Shown here piece by piece: positions 25,977 through 34,739 of a stretch of 64,000 nt of DNA; positions within the stretch are counted from its first letter, which is position 1; each line of letters starts with the position of its first letter. The notes under the pieces are model-generated. The model had not been told where the DNA came from, made no database searches, and saw nothing but the letters and a program-made list of their open reading frames with translations. The translations under genes and the position numbers were made by a program. Origin of the DNA: Pseudooceanicola nanhaiensis DSM 18065. Lineage in GTDB: Bacteria > Pseudomonadota > Alphaproteobacteria > Rhodobacterales > Rhodobacteraceae. The stretch spans positions 1,302,001 through 1,366,000 of the forward strand of contig NZ_JHZF01000013.1 of assembly GCF_000688295.1 (NCBI RefSeq), written 5' to 3'.

Positions 25977-27278
25977 ATGCGGCTAGTCTGTCCCAATTGC
26001 GGTGCACAATATGAAGTGCCCGACGAGGTGATCTCGTCGGAGGGGCGGGACGTGCAATGCTCGAACTGCGGCATCACCTGGTACCAGCCGAGTGCCGCGG
26101 CACTGGCCGCCGGAGAGACCGCGCGGCTCGCCGGGACCGGGACGGAGATGGCCGCCGGGGAGGTCGAGACCGACGCGGAGGGCGACTGGCCCGAGGACCC
26201 GGAGGTCCCGGAGGTCCCGGACGCGGAGGAGGCGGACGAGGACCTGTGGGACGAGGCTGCCGAGCCGGCGGATGCCGCCGATGACGACCTCTTTGCCGAA
26301 GACGAGTACGAAGACGAATACGAAGACGATTACGAAGACGGGGCCGGCGCGCCTGCGGCCGATCCGACCCTCGCGGAGAAGGTGGCCGACCCGGTTCCGG
26401 CTCCGACGCCCGCCGCGCGCGATGACGACACCGTGGCGCCGCTCGACACCGACGCGGCCGACGAGACCTGGGAGGACGAGGCGCCCGAGGATTGGGACAC
26501 GCCTTCCGACGATCACGGCTCCGACGCGGCGTCGGACGACGACGACCCCGAGGCGTGGGACGAGCCTGCCGATGACGATGTACCCGACGCGACGGATGCG
26601 GCGGGAGACGAGACGCCCGCCGTCGCGGCCGCCCCGCGCGTGACCCCGCGCCGGCCGCTGCCCTCCGACGTGCAATCCGTGCTGCGCGAGGAGGCGGCCT
26701 TCGAGGCCCGCGCCCGCACGCGCAGCGCCGACCCTCTCGAGAGTCAGCCGGACCTCGGCCTGGGCGAACCCGAGACCGAGGCGCAGCGCCGCGACCGTGA
26801 ATCGCGCGAACGGCTGGCCCGCCTGCGCGGCATGACCGCCATGGCCGCCGGGACCGGCGCTGCGGGCACGGCCGATCCTGCGCCTGCCGCCGCGCCCGCG
26901 CACGCACCCGCGCCGAAGCCAGCGCCGGAACCGGCCGCGGACCCGGCACAGGCTCCGCGCCGCGACCTGCTGCCCGATATCGAGGAGATCAACTCCTCGC
27001 TGCGGACCAAGGGCCCGAAATCCCGTCCCGCGCCGGGGGGCGAGACCGTGGTCGACACGCAGGACCAGCGGCGCGGCTTCCGGCTCGGCTTCGGGCTCGT
27101 GGTGCTGATCGGTGCGCTGCTGATCCTGTTCTACATGCACGCGGAATGGGTGAAAGAGACCGTCCCCGCGCTGGAAGAGACGACGGACGCCTATGTCCGC
27201 ACCGCCGACGCGTTCCGCGCCTGGCTCGATACCCAGGCCGGACGGCTGCAGGCGTGGATGGAGGGGATGTCCGAATAG
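25977..27278 (+). CDS. Acidic zinc-ribbon (MJ0042-type) membrane protein
   Basis: 433 residues from the ATG at 25977 (GGGAGG site). The N-terminal zinc ribbon has CPNC and CSNC pairs (first ~40 residues, MJ0042 type). A very long acidic, low-complexity stretch follows, including a short in-frame repeat of EDEY-like units near residues 107-121 (DNA 26292-26340), then an alanine/proline-rich linker, a single transmembrane helix around residues 372-392 (LVVLIGALLILFYMH) and a short periplasmic tail. Function unknown; such genes commonly lie divergent from ftsEX in Rhodobacteraceae. The topology suggests a cytoplasmic zinc domain on a long flexible tether. Confidence 0.85.
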   Translation: MRLVCPNCGAQYEVPDEVISSEGRDVQCSNCGITWYQPSAAALAAGETARLAGTGTEMAAGEVETDAEGDWPEDPEVPEVPDAEEADEDLWDEAAEPADAADDDLFAEDEYEDEYEDDYEDGAGAPAADPTLAEKVADPVPAPTPAARDDDTVAPLDTDAADETWEDEAPEDWDTPSDDHGSDAASDDDDPEAWDEPADDDVPDATDAAGDETPAVAAAPRVTPRRPLPSDVQSVLREEAAFEARARTRSADPLESQPDLGLGEPETEAQRRDRESRERLARLRGMTAMAAGTGAAGTADPAPAAAPAHAPAPKPAPEPAADPAQAPRRDLLPDIEEINSSLRTKGPKSRPAPGGETVVDTQDQRRGFRLGFGLVVLIGALLILFYMHAEWVKETVPALEETTDAYVRTADAFRAWLDTQAGRLQAWMEGMSE

Positions 27279-27384
27279 GGCAGCCCCGGGCGGCATCGGT
27301 CCTGCCCGGGCGGGGGCGCCGATCGGCAGCCTCGGAGCCGAAGGGCCCTTCGGCCGCGGCCGGGGCGTGACAGAGGGAACCGGC

Positions 27385-27418
27385 GCGCCTCCGGCCCTGA
27401 GCCTTGCGGCGGAGGCGC
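27385..27418. terminator. Convergent hairpin between zinc-ribbon and DUF4175 genes
   Basis: Inverted repeat GCGCCTCCG / CGGAGGCGC with a 16-nt loop in the 171 bp between the two converging genes. No T tract; termination role inferred from place only. Confidence 0.4.
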
Positions 27419-27449
27419 CGGCCGCATCACGCCAACCGCGCGTGGGACT

Positions 27450-30092
27450 TCAGAACCGCTCCATCAGCCGTTTCAGGTAGTCCAGCTCCACGTCCGGCCG
27501 TTCGCCTTCGCCCGAGCGGCGCCGGATCTCGTCCAGCAGCTCGCGGGCCCGGCGGTAGACGTCCTCGCCCTGCAGCATGTTGCGGTCGTTGCCGAGCTGG
27601 CCGTTCGAGCCGGCGTTGCGGCCGAGCGGGTCGTTGCGTTCGCCGCCGACGTTGCCCTGCATCTCGCCCTGGCCACCCTGCATCTCGCGCTGGTTCTCGG
27701 CCATGGCCTCGCCCAGGTTGCGCATGCCCTCGCGGAGCGCCTCCATCGCCTCGGACTGGCGGTCGATGGCGCCGGCGTAATCGTCGTTGCGCAGGGCGTC
27801 CTCGGCGCCGCGCATCGCGCGGTCGGCACGCTCGAGCGACTCGCGGGCCGCATCGCCCGCTTCGCCGCCGAGGTTCGGCAGGGCGCCGCGCTGGCGGTCG
27901 AGCTCGCGGCGGAGCTCTTCCTGGCGTTCGGCGAGCGAGCGGTCGTCGTTCGTGCCGCCCTGCGCCTGTCCGCCCGGCTGACCCTGGCCCTGGCCGGGCT
28001 GGTCCTGCTGGCCTTCGCCGGTCTGGCCCTCGTGCGACTGGCCCTGGCCCATGCCGCCGTTGCGGCCGGTGTTGCCCTGGCTCTGGCCGGAATTGGCGCC
28101 GGGATTGTATTGCTCCTGCAGGTCGCGGAAGGCTTCGTCCGACAGGCCCTGCTGGTTGCGCAAAGTCTCGGAGAGCCCCTCCATCGCCTGATCGCCCGGG
28201 CTTTGCCCCTGGCCGCCCTGGCCCTGGGTGACGCGCATGTTCTCCATCATCTGCTGAAGCTCTTCCAGCGCCTGCTGCGCCTCGGCCATGCGGCCCTGCT
28301 CCATCAGCTCCTGGATGCGGTCCATCATCTTCTGCAGGTCGTCCTGCGTCATCTGCATGCCGCCCTCGGGCTGCTGGCCCTGCGGCTGGTCGGTGCCGTC
28401 CTGCTCCTGCTCCCGCTGGGCCTGCCGCGACAGCTGGCGCAGGTAATCCTGCGTGGCATCGCGCAGATCCTGCATCAGCCGGGCGATCTCCTGCGGGGAG
28501 GCGCCGTTCTTCATCGCCTCGTTGAGCTTCTCCTGCGCCATGCGCATCCGCTCCATCGCGTCGTCGATGTCGCCTTCCTCGATCTCGAGCGCGAGATCCC
28601 AGAGCGCCTGCGCGATCTCGTCCCGCGTCTCAGCGGAGAGCGGTCCGGCCTTGGTCATCGCGTCGAGCCGGCGCATGACGGTGCGCAGCCGCAGGTAATG
28701 CGTCTCCTTCCGGAAAAGTCCTTCGGGCTGCCACGACACGGCCTTGAGCACCTGCGCCACGCGGCGCCCGTTCTCGCGGTTCCACAGCAGGTCGCGGCGC
28801 ATCTCGATCACGGCGGCGGCCAGCGGGTCGAAGAAGCGGCGCGCGGCGAGCCTGATCTCCAGCCCCTCCGTCGTGCCCTCCTGGCCCGCGGCGTCGGTGG
28901 CGTGCAGGTCGATGGTGACGGGCATGTTGGCCCAGGGATGTTCGGAGAAATTGTCGATCAGGTTCTCCTCGAACTCCGCGCGGGAGCCGGAGATCGGCAC
29001 CGGGAGCGGCAGGACGACGGGATCGCGCGCCTCGGGATCCAGCGCCAGCCCGTGCCGCCGGTCGAGCCGGTCGAGGTCCAGCGTGATCACCGCCTCGCCC
29101 CCCTCGACGCCGTAATCGTCCGAGGCCGCGAAGGGCAGGGTCATCCGGCCGTCGACATTCGCCTCGGCCTCGCCGGTGAGGGTCACGCTGGGCGGTTGGT
29201 CGGGGATCACCGCGAAGTCCCAGGCGCGGCCGCCGGGGCCGTCGATGGTGACCGTGCCGTCCCGCGCCACGGTGAAGTCCTGCGACGGCGTGCCCGGGTC
29301 CGGCAGGTCGCCGACCCGGCCAGAGACGTCCTCCGCCACCTGGATCGCGCCTTCCTCGCCATAGAGGCGCAGGGTCACGCGGCTGCCCTCCGCGACGCGG
29401 AGCGGTCCGGCCTCGATGTCGTTCAGGTAGACGACGGGCAGGCCGGTGTAGGCGGGCGGTTCGACCCAGCCTTCCCAGCTGGGCCCCGCCGCGGCCTGCG
29501 CGCTGCCGGGCGCCATGCCGGCCACCGATCCGACCCGCCAGAACGAGCCGAAGAGCAGCGCGATGCAGAGCGCGGTGAGCGCGACGTAGCGCATGCCGAA
29601 AGGATCGAAGCGGGCGACGCGGAGGTCGGGTTCGACCGGCTGCGCGGCTTCCGCCCTTGTCGCCATGCGCGACTGGTGCGCGGCCCAGATCCGGGCCGAG
29701 GCGCCGTCCTCCGCCCCCATCACCTGCGCATCGCGCAGGGCGGTCAGCGGGCGGCCGACGAGCGAGGCGTCGAGGCGCTGGAACGCGTCCTCCCGGCTGG
29801 GCCAGCGGAAGGCCATGGCGCCGCGGACGAGGAACCACAGCCCCGCGAGGGCGACGAGCACGCCCGCGACCCAGACGGTTTCGACCGAGGCATGATCCTG
29901 AAGGCCGAGCATCAGCGCGGCGAGCACCGCGATCAGCAAGGTCCAGAGCGGCCAGAAGGCCCGCGCCGCACGTTCGGCGAACATCCCGATGCGGGTCAGG
30001 ACGAGCGGCAGACGGATCCGCTGCATCGTCCGACGCAGCAGCGCGTCGTCCTGGCGTGGGTCGCTCGGGGGGCCGTCGATCTGCTCTGCCAT
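27450..30092 (-). CDS. DUF4175 (TIGR02302) family membrane protein
   Basis: 880 residues. Two or three membrane helices near the N-terminus (about residues 48-100) and another near 180, a periplasmic beta-rich middle, then a very glutamine/glycine-rich C-terminal third with repeated QGQxQ-type runs and a coiled-coil tendency (MERMRMAQEKLNEAMKNG). Length and architecture match DUF4175, an alphaproteobacterial family of unknown function. The gene lies 53 bp downstream of lysA on the same strand, as is common in this group. Its ending LDYLKRLMERF is typical. Confidence 0.88.
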   Translation of the reverse strand: MAEQIDGPPSDPRQDDALLRRTMQRIRLPLVLTRIGMFAERAARAFWPLWTLLIAVLAALMLGLQDHASVETVWVAGVLVALAGLWFLVRGAMAFRWPSREDAFQRLDASLVGRPLTALRDAQVMGAEDGASARIWAAHQSRMATRAEAAQPVEPDLRVARFDPFGMRYVALTALCIALLFGSFWRVGSVAGMAPGSAQAAAGPSWEGWVEPPAYTGLPVVYLNDIEAGPLRVAEGSRVTLRLYGEEGAIQVAEDVSGRVGDLPDPGTPSQDFTVARDGTVTIDGPGGRAWDFAVIPDQPPSVTLTGEAEANVDGRMTLPFAASDDYGVEGGEAVITLDLDRLDRRHGLALDPEARDPVVLPLPVPISGSRAEFEENLIDNFSEHPWANMPVTIDLHATDAAGQEGTTEGLEIRLAARRFFDPLAAAVIEMRRDLLWNRENGRRVAQVLKAVSWQPEGLFRKETHYLRLRTVMRRLDAMTKAGPLSAETRDEIAQALWDLALEIEEGDIDDAMERMRMAQEKLNEAMKNGASPQEIARLMQDLRDATQDYLRQLSRQAQREQEQDGTDQPQGQQPEGGMQMTQDDLQKMMDRIQELMEQGRMAEAQQALEELQQMMENMRVTQGQGGQGQSPGDQAMEGLSETLRNQQGLSDEAFRDLQEQYNPGANSGQSQGNTGRNGGMGQGQSHEGQTGEGQQDQPGQGQGQPGGQAQGGTNDDRSLAERQEELRRELDRQRGALPNLGGEAGDAARESLERADRAMRGAEDALRNDDYAGAIDRQSEAMEALREGMRNLGEAMAENQREMQGGQGEMQGNVGGERNDPLGRNAGSNGQLGNDRNMLQGEDVYRRARELLDEIRRRSGEGERPDVELDYLKRLMERF

Positions 30093-30145
30093 GCCTCGTT
30101 CCGGGACCGGTCGGTGCGCGGGACCCGGTCGTCTCCGCTTCTACC

Positions 30146-31411
30146 TCACAGCCATGAAGGGATGGTATCGCGGTTGAGCATCTCGTCAAAGGACGGTCGC
30201 GCCCGAATGACGGCGAATTGATCTCCGTTCACGAGGATTTCGGGCACCAGCGGGCGGGAATTGTATTCGCTTGCCATCACCGCGCCATAGGCGCCGGCCG
30301 AGCGGAAGGCCACGAGGTCCTCGGGCGAGAGCCGGGGCAGGGGCCGTCCGCGGGCGAAGGTGTCGCCGGATTCGCAGACCGGGCCGACCACGTCATAGGC
30401 GATCCGGTCGACCCCGGGCACGGGTTCGACCACCGGGACGATGTCGTGATGCGCATCGTACATCGCCGGGCGCAGCAGGTCGTTCATCGCCGCGTCGAGG
30501 ATCAGGAAGTCCCGGTCCTCGCCCGATTTCGCGTAGATCACGGATGAGACGAGCAGCCCCGCGTTGCCGACGACAAGCCGTCCCGGCTCGATCTCGATCT
30601 CGCAGCCCTTGTCGCCCAGTACCTCCTTGATCAGGTTGCCGTATTCCAGCGGCAGGGGCGGCGCGGCGTTGCCCTGGGTGTAGGGGATGCCGAGCCCGCC
30701 GCCGAGGTCGAGCCGGCTGATCTCGTGCCCGTCGGCGCGCAGCTGGTCGGTCAGCTCTCCCACCTTCTCGAAGGCCGCGCGATAGGGGGCGAGATCGGTC
30801 AGCTGGGAGCCGATGTGGACGTCGATCCCCATCACCCGGATGCCGGGCAGGGCGGCCGCCTCGGCATAGACCGCCCGGGCGCGGGAGATCGGGATGCCGA
30901 ACTTGTTCTCGGACTTGCCGGTGGCGATCTTGGCGTGGGTCCTGGCGTCGACGTCCGGGTTCACCCGGATCGCGATCGGCGCCTTCGTGCCGAGCGACAG
31001 GGCCACCTCGTTCAGCGCCTGCAATTCGGGTTCCGATTCCACGTTGAACTGCCGGATGCCGCCGACCAGCGCCTCGCGCATCTCGATCCGGGTCTTGCCG
31101 ACGCCCGAGAAGACGATTCTGTCGCCCGGGATGCCGGCGGCCTTCGCCCGGGCGTATTCGCCGCCCGAAACGACGTCCATCCCGGCGCCCAGATCCCCGA
31201 GCGTCTTCAGGATCGCGAGGTTGGACGCCGCCTTCATCGCGTAGCACACCAGGTGTGGCAGGCCGTCCAGCGCCTCGTCGAAGAGCCGGAAATGCCGCGT
31301 CAGCGTGGCGGTCGAATAGACGTAGAACGGCGTGCCGATGGTGGCGGCGATGTCGGGGATGGCGACGTCCTCGGCATGCAGGATGCCGTCGCGATAGAGA
31401 AAGTGGTCCAT
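30146..31411 (-). CDS. lysA: Diaminopimelate decarboxylase
   Basis: 421 residues from the ATG at 31411 (MDHFLYRDG). PLP-dependent alanine-racemase-fold decarboxylase: PLP lysine in CYAMKAAS, HIGSQ, LDLGGGLGIPY, and the active-site cysteine motif GPVCESGD. It makes L-lysine from meso-diaminopimelate, the last step of lysine synthesis. It sits at the end of the argH-lipoprotein-DUF2834-lysA run, the arrangement seen in many alphaproteobacteria. Confidence 0.96.
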   Translation of the reverse strand: MDHFLYRDGILHAEDVAIPDIAATIGTPFYVYSTATLTRHFRLFDEALDGLPHLVCYAMKAASNLAILKTLGDLGAGMDVVSGGEYARAKAAGIPGDRIVFSGVGKTRIEMREALVGGIRQFNVESEPELQALNEVALSLGTKAPIAIRVNPDVDARTHAKIATGKSENKFGIPISRARAVYAEAAALPGIRVMGIDVHIGSQLTDLAPYRAAFEKVGELTDQLRADGHEISRLDLGGGLGIPYTQGNAAPPLPLEYGNLIKEVLGDKGCEIEIEPGRLVVGNAGLLVSSVIYAKSGEDRDFLILDAAMNDLLRPAMYDAHHDIVPVVEPVPGVDRIAYDVVGPVCESGDTFARGRPLPRLSPEDLVAFRSAGAYGAVMASEYNSRPLVPEILVNGDQFAVIRARPSFDEMLNRDTIPSWL

Positions 31412-31490
31412 GTCTGCCCGTCCCCGTGCCGTGTTCGCGGGAGGGATTAACAGGTTGGGCCGGGCGCGGGAAGATGGGGGAATGCGCAAG

Positions 31491-31508
31491 GCCGGGCTTC
31501 CGCCCGGC
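31491..31508 (-). repeat. 3'-end tetraloop hairpin after the DUF2834 gene
   Basis: Perfect 7-bp stem GCCGGGC / GCCCGGC. Read on the coding strand the loop is GGAA, a GNRA tetraloop. It begins 7 nt after the stop codon. Same family as the hairpins at 3641, 41442 and 50174. Confidence 0.7.
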
Positions 31509-31515
31509 GCCCCCC

Positions 31516-31830
31516 TCACACCGGCCGCGTCCGCAGGAACAGATAGAGCGGCAATCCGCAGCTGACCCCGATCAGGAAGGTCGCGGGGATCGCCAGGAGC
31601 GCCGACCAGTTCCGGCGCGCCGAGACCTCGGCGAGGATCCAGACCGTCAGGGTGATCGCCGCGATGGTGAGATCCCAGACGAGGCCCGAGGTCGCGGCAT
31701 TGGCATGCCAGGCCTCGAGCATGGCTCCGAGGCTCCAGCCGTTCTCCGAGAACCAGCTGACGAAATACGCCATCGGATGCACCGCGCCCCAGATCGCGAG
31801 CGCGAGAAACAGCAGGCGCAGGGGCGACAT
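31516..31830 (-). CDS. DUF2834 small membrane protein
   Basis: 104 residues with three hydrophobic segments (about residues 4-24, 47-67 and 78-98). Pattern HPMAYFVSWF...LVWDLTIAAI matches DUF2834, of unknown function. The ATG overlaps the stop of the preceding lipoprotein gene by one base, so translation is coupled. Confidence 0.85.
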   Translation of the reverse strand: MSPLRLLFLALAIWGAVHPMAYFVSWFSENGWSLGAMLEAWHANAATSGLVWDLTIAAITLTVWILAEVSARRNWSALLAIPATFLIGVSCGLPLYLFLRTRPV

Positions 31831-31982
31831 CAGAAGGTCTTCACCACGCCGATGCGGGCGTCGCCCGAGATGGTGATCCCGTTCGCGGGCGCCGTGCCGG
31901 CGCGGGTCGGGGGCACCGGTTCTCCGTCCGCGCCACAGGCGGCGAGGAGGGAGAGGAGGACGAGGGCGGAGAGGGGTTTCAT
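31830..31982 (-). CDS. Small lipoprotein between argH and DUF2834
   Basis: 50-residue open frame: a signal peptide with lipobox LAAC (Cys at residue 16), then about 34 residues ending ARIGVVKTF. Its ATG overlaps the argH stop (ATGA) and its TGA overlaps the next ATG (TGATG), strong signs that it is really translated. A tiny lipoprotein gene between argH and lysA is a recurrent feature in proteobacteria (compare the LppL-type lipoproteins near lysA). Function unknown. Confidence 0.8.
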   Translation of the reverse strand: MKPLSALVLLSLLAACGADGEPVPPTRAGTAPANGITISGDARIGVVKTF

Positions 31983-33370
31983 GCCAGTTGCTCCTTCCAG
32001 CGGGCGACCTGTTCGCGGACCCGCTCGCCCGAGGTTCCGCCATAGGAGACCCGGCTGGCAACCGAATTGTCGACGCCGAGCACGGAATAGACCTCCTGCG
32101 TGATCCCCTCGTGTCCGGTCTGGAGCTCCGACAGGGAGAGGTCCGGCAGGTCGCAGCCCTTCTTCTCGGCCAGCGCGACGAGGGCGCCGGTCACGTGATG
32201 CGCCTCGCGGAAGGGCAGGCCCAGCTCGCGCACCAGCCAGTCGGCCAGGTCGGTCGCGGTGGAGAACCCGGCGGAGGCCGCGGCGCGGAGCGCCTCGCGG
32301 TTGGCGGTCATGTCGCCCACCATCCCGGTCATCGCGGCGAGCGCGAGCATCAGGTTGTCGGCGGCGTCGAACACCTGTTCCTTGTCCTCCTGCATGTCCT
32401 TGGAATAGGCCAGCGGCAGGCCCTTCATCACCGTCATCAGCGCGACGTTCGCCCCGAAGATCCGGCCGATCTTGGCGCGGATCAGCTCGGCCGCGTCGGG
32501 GTTCTTCTTCTGCGGCATGATCGAGGAGCCGGTGGAGAAACGGTCGGACAGCGTCACGAAGCGGAACTGGGCGGAGGACCAGATCACCAGCTCCTCGGCG
32601 AAGCGCGACAGGTGCATCGCGCAGATCGAGGCGTGGGCGAGGAATTCCAGCGCGAAATCCCGGTCGCTGACGGCGTCGAGGGAGTTCGCCATGGGGCGGT
32701 CGAAGCCCAATGCCTTCGCGGTCATCTCCCGGTCGATCGGGAAGGAGGTGCCGGCCAGCGCGGCCGCGCCGAGCGGGCTTTCGTTCATCCGCACCCGGGC
32801 GTCGGTGAAGCGGGAGAGGTCGCGCGAGAACATCTCGACATAGGCCATCATGTGGTGGCCCCAGGTCACCGGCTGCGCGGTCTGGAGATGGGTGAAGCCG
32901 GGCATCACCCAGTCGGCGCCCGCCTCGGCCTGGGTCAGCAGCGCGCCGATCAGGGCGCGCAGGCCCTCAGTCGCGGCGTCGATCTGGTCGCGGACCCAGA
33001 GGCGGAAGTCGGTGGCGACCTGGTCGTTGCGGGAGCGCCCGGTATGGAGCCGGCCGGCGGGGTCGCCGATCAGGTCCTTCAGGCGGGCCTCCACGTTCAT
33101 GTGGATGTCCTCGAGCGCGGTGGAGAAGGCGAACTCCCCGGCCTCGATCTCTGACAAGATGGTGAGCAGGCCTTCCCGGATCGCCTCGGCATCGCTATCG
33201 CTGATGATGCCCGTTGCGGCCAGCATCGCCGCATGGGCCCTCGAGCCCGCGATGTCCTGTGCCGCGAGCCGCTGGTCGAAGCCGATCGAGGCGTTGATCG
33301 CCTCCATGATCGCATCGGGCCCCGCGGCGAAACGGCCGCCCCACATCCTGTTCGAGGTCTTGTCGCTCAT
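31979..33370 (-). CDS. argH: Argininosuccinate lyase
   Basis: 463 residues from the ATG at 33370 ([14 protein letters not shown]), preceded by AAAGGT. Fumarase/aspartase superfamily signature [12 protein letters not shown] is intact, as are HTGRSRND and the TSFPIDRE region. It splits argininosuccinate into arginine and fumarate, the last step of arginine synthesis. First gene of a probable argH-lipoprotein-DUF2834-lysA transcript. Its start is only 21 bp from the divergent TlpA-type gene. Confidence 0.97.
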   Translation of the reverse strand: MSDKTSNRMWGGRFAAGPDAIMEAINASIGFDQRLAAQDIAGSRAHAAMLAATGIISDSDAEAIREGLLTILSEIEAGEFAFSTALEDIHMNVEARLKDLIGDPAGRLHTGRSRNDQVATDFRLWVRDQIDAATEGLRALIGALLTQAEAGADWVMPGFTHLQTAQPVTWGHHMMAYVEMFSRDLSRFTDARVRMNESPLGAAALAGTSFPIDREMTAKALGFDRPMANSLDAVSDRDFALEFLAHASICAMHLSRFAEELVIWSSAQFRFVTLSDRFSTGSSIMPQKKNPDAAELIRAKIGRIFGANVALMTVMKGLPLAYSKDMQEDKEQVFDAADNLMLALAAMTGMVGDMTANREALRAAASAGFSTATDLADWLVRELGLPFREAHHVTGALVALAEKKGCDLPDLSLSELQTGHEGITQEVYSVLGVDNSVASRVSYGGTSGERVREQVARWKEQLA

Positions 33371-33391
33371 CGGGCACCTTTCGGAGGTCAC

Positions 33392-33958
33392 ATGTCATTC
33401 CTGCGTTCCGCGATCCTTTATACGGGCTTGATCCTCACTGCAAACGGCGCACTTGCCGGTCCGATGCAGGCGGCGATCGAGGCCGCCAAGGGGGACGCGC
33501 TGAAGGCGCTGGCCGTGCGTGGGGAGCCGAAGGCGCTGCCGGAGGTGGCCTTCGAGGGCGAGGGCGGGCTGACCGGCCTCGCGGACTACCGCGGGCAGAT
33601 CGTGGTGCTGAACTTCTGGGCCGTCTGGTGCGCGCCCTGCCGCGAGGAGATGGCGACGCTCTCGGCGCTCGAGGCCGAATTCGGCGGCGAGGATTTCGCC
33701 GTGGTGACGCTGGCGACCGGGCCGAACGCGGTGCCTGCGATCGAGAAGTTCTTCGACGAGATCGGGGTGGAGAACCTGCCGAAATACCGCGATCCGAGGT
33801 CGGTGCTGGCGCGGGGGGCGGGGGTGTTCGGCCTGCCGGTGACGCTGGTGCTCGACCGCGAGGGGCGGGAGCTGGCGCGGCTCGTCGGCCCGGCGGACTG
33901 GCATTCGGAGGAGGCGCGGGAGATGGTCCGGGCGTTGCTCGCGACAGAGGGGGCGTGA
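33392..33958 (+). CDS. TlpA-type thiol:disulfide oxidoreductase
   Basis: 188 residues from the ATG at 33392 with GGAGGT ahead of it. A signal sequence (residues ~4-22) leads into a periplasmic thioredoxin fold with redox motif WCAPC in [13 protein letters not shown], and a cis-proline region [12 protein letters not shown]. Such proteins reduce cysteines of apo-cytochromes c or copper chaperones for oxidase assembly; this role is inferred. Divergent from argH with almost no intergenic space, an arrangement found in other Rhodobacteraceae. Confidence 0.92.
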   Translation: MSFLRSAILYTGLILTANGALAGPMQAAIEAAKGDALKALAVRGEPKALPEVAFEGEGGLTGLADYRGQIVVLNFWAVWCAPCREEMATLSALEAEFGGEDFAVVTLATGPNAVPAIEKFFDEIGVENLPKYRDPRSVLARGAGVFGLPVTLVLDREGRELARLVGPADWHSEEAREMVRALLATEGA

Positions 33959-34000
33959 CCTGACGGCGCGCCTGCGGCGCATTTTATCCATTCTTGCTGA

Positions 34001-34023
34001 CGAGGGGGGCGTTGCCCCCCTCG
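34001..34023. terminator. Convergent hairpin between the tlpA-type gene and tag
   Basis: Perfect 10-bp stem CGAGGGGGGC / GCCCCCCTCG with a 3-nt loop between two converging genes. Closer to the tlpA-type stop, a short GCGC/GCGC repeat followed by ATTTTAT (about 33966-33987) may be the plus-strand terminator proper. Confidence 0.5.
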
Positions 34024-34056
34024 AGCTCCCCCCAGGATACATGGACCAGAGGAAGA

Positions 34057-34638
34057 TCAGGTTCCGGGGCCGGGCATGGCCGCGACGCGGTCGTGGCAAT
34101 GGCAGGTGGTGAGGTGATCGTTGACGAGGCCGCAGGCCTCCATGAAGGCGTAGGTGATGGTGGGGCCGCAGAAGCGGAAGCCGGCCTTCTTCAGGTCCTT
34201 CGAGACCTGTTTCGAGAGCGCGGTCTCGGGGGGGACCTCCGCCTGCGTGGCGTATCCGGGCTGGAGCGGCTGGCCCTCGACGTAGCGCCAGAGGAAGGGG
34301 GAGAAGCCGTCCTTTGCCTCGATCTCGAGGAACGCGCGGGCATTGGTGATCGTGGCCTCGATCTTGCCGCGGTGGCGGATGATGCCGGGGTCGGCGAGAA
34401 GGCGCCGGACCTCGTTCTCGCCCCATTCCGCGATCACCGCGGGGTCGAAGCCGCGGAAGGCGCTGCGGAAATTGTCGCGCTTCTTCAGGATCGTGATCCA
34501 GCTCAGCCCGGCCTGGAACCCGTCGAGCACCAGCTTCTCCCAGAGCGCCCGGCCATCGTGTTCGGGCACGCCCCATTCGGTGTCGTGGTAGGCGATGTAG
34601 ATCGGTTCGGGCCCGGCCCAGGCGCAGCGTTCCGGCAT
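34057..34638 (-). CDS. tag: DNA-3-methyladenine glycosylase I
   Basis: 193 residues from the ATG at 34638, which has GGAAAG ahead of it; an ATG at 34689 would add 17 residues but has no ribosome-binding site. The zinc-binding residues of Tag are present: Cys in ERCAWAG, His in AYHDTEWG, and the C-terminal NDHLTTCHCHD. AYHDTEWGVP and GLSWITILKKR are signature blocks. It removes 3-methyladenine from alkylated DNA. Confidence 0.95.
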   Translation of the reverse strand: MPERCAWAGPEPIYIAYHDTEWGVPEHDGRALWEKLVLDGFQAGLSWITILKKRDNFRSAFRGFDPAVIAEWGENEVRRLLADPGIIRHRGKIEATITNARAFLEIEAKDGFSPFLWRYVEGQPLQPGYATQAEVPPETALSKQVSKDLKKAGFRFCGPTITYAFMEACGLVNDHLTTCHCHDRVAAMPGPGT

Positions 34639-34739
34639 CTGTTCTTTCCGCGGTTCAGCAATTCTTATCGGTTCGGCGGCATTCTCCATGGATGGGCGCC
34701 GGGGGCAATGGGCCGGACGGCGCGGAACGGAGGCCCCGG

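Noticed and set aside
26292-26340. Short tandem repeat in the zinc-ribbon gene as a CRISPR or intergenic repeat
   Set aside because: It is an in-frame run encoding acidic EDEY-like units inside a protein; no spacers and no cas genes are present.
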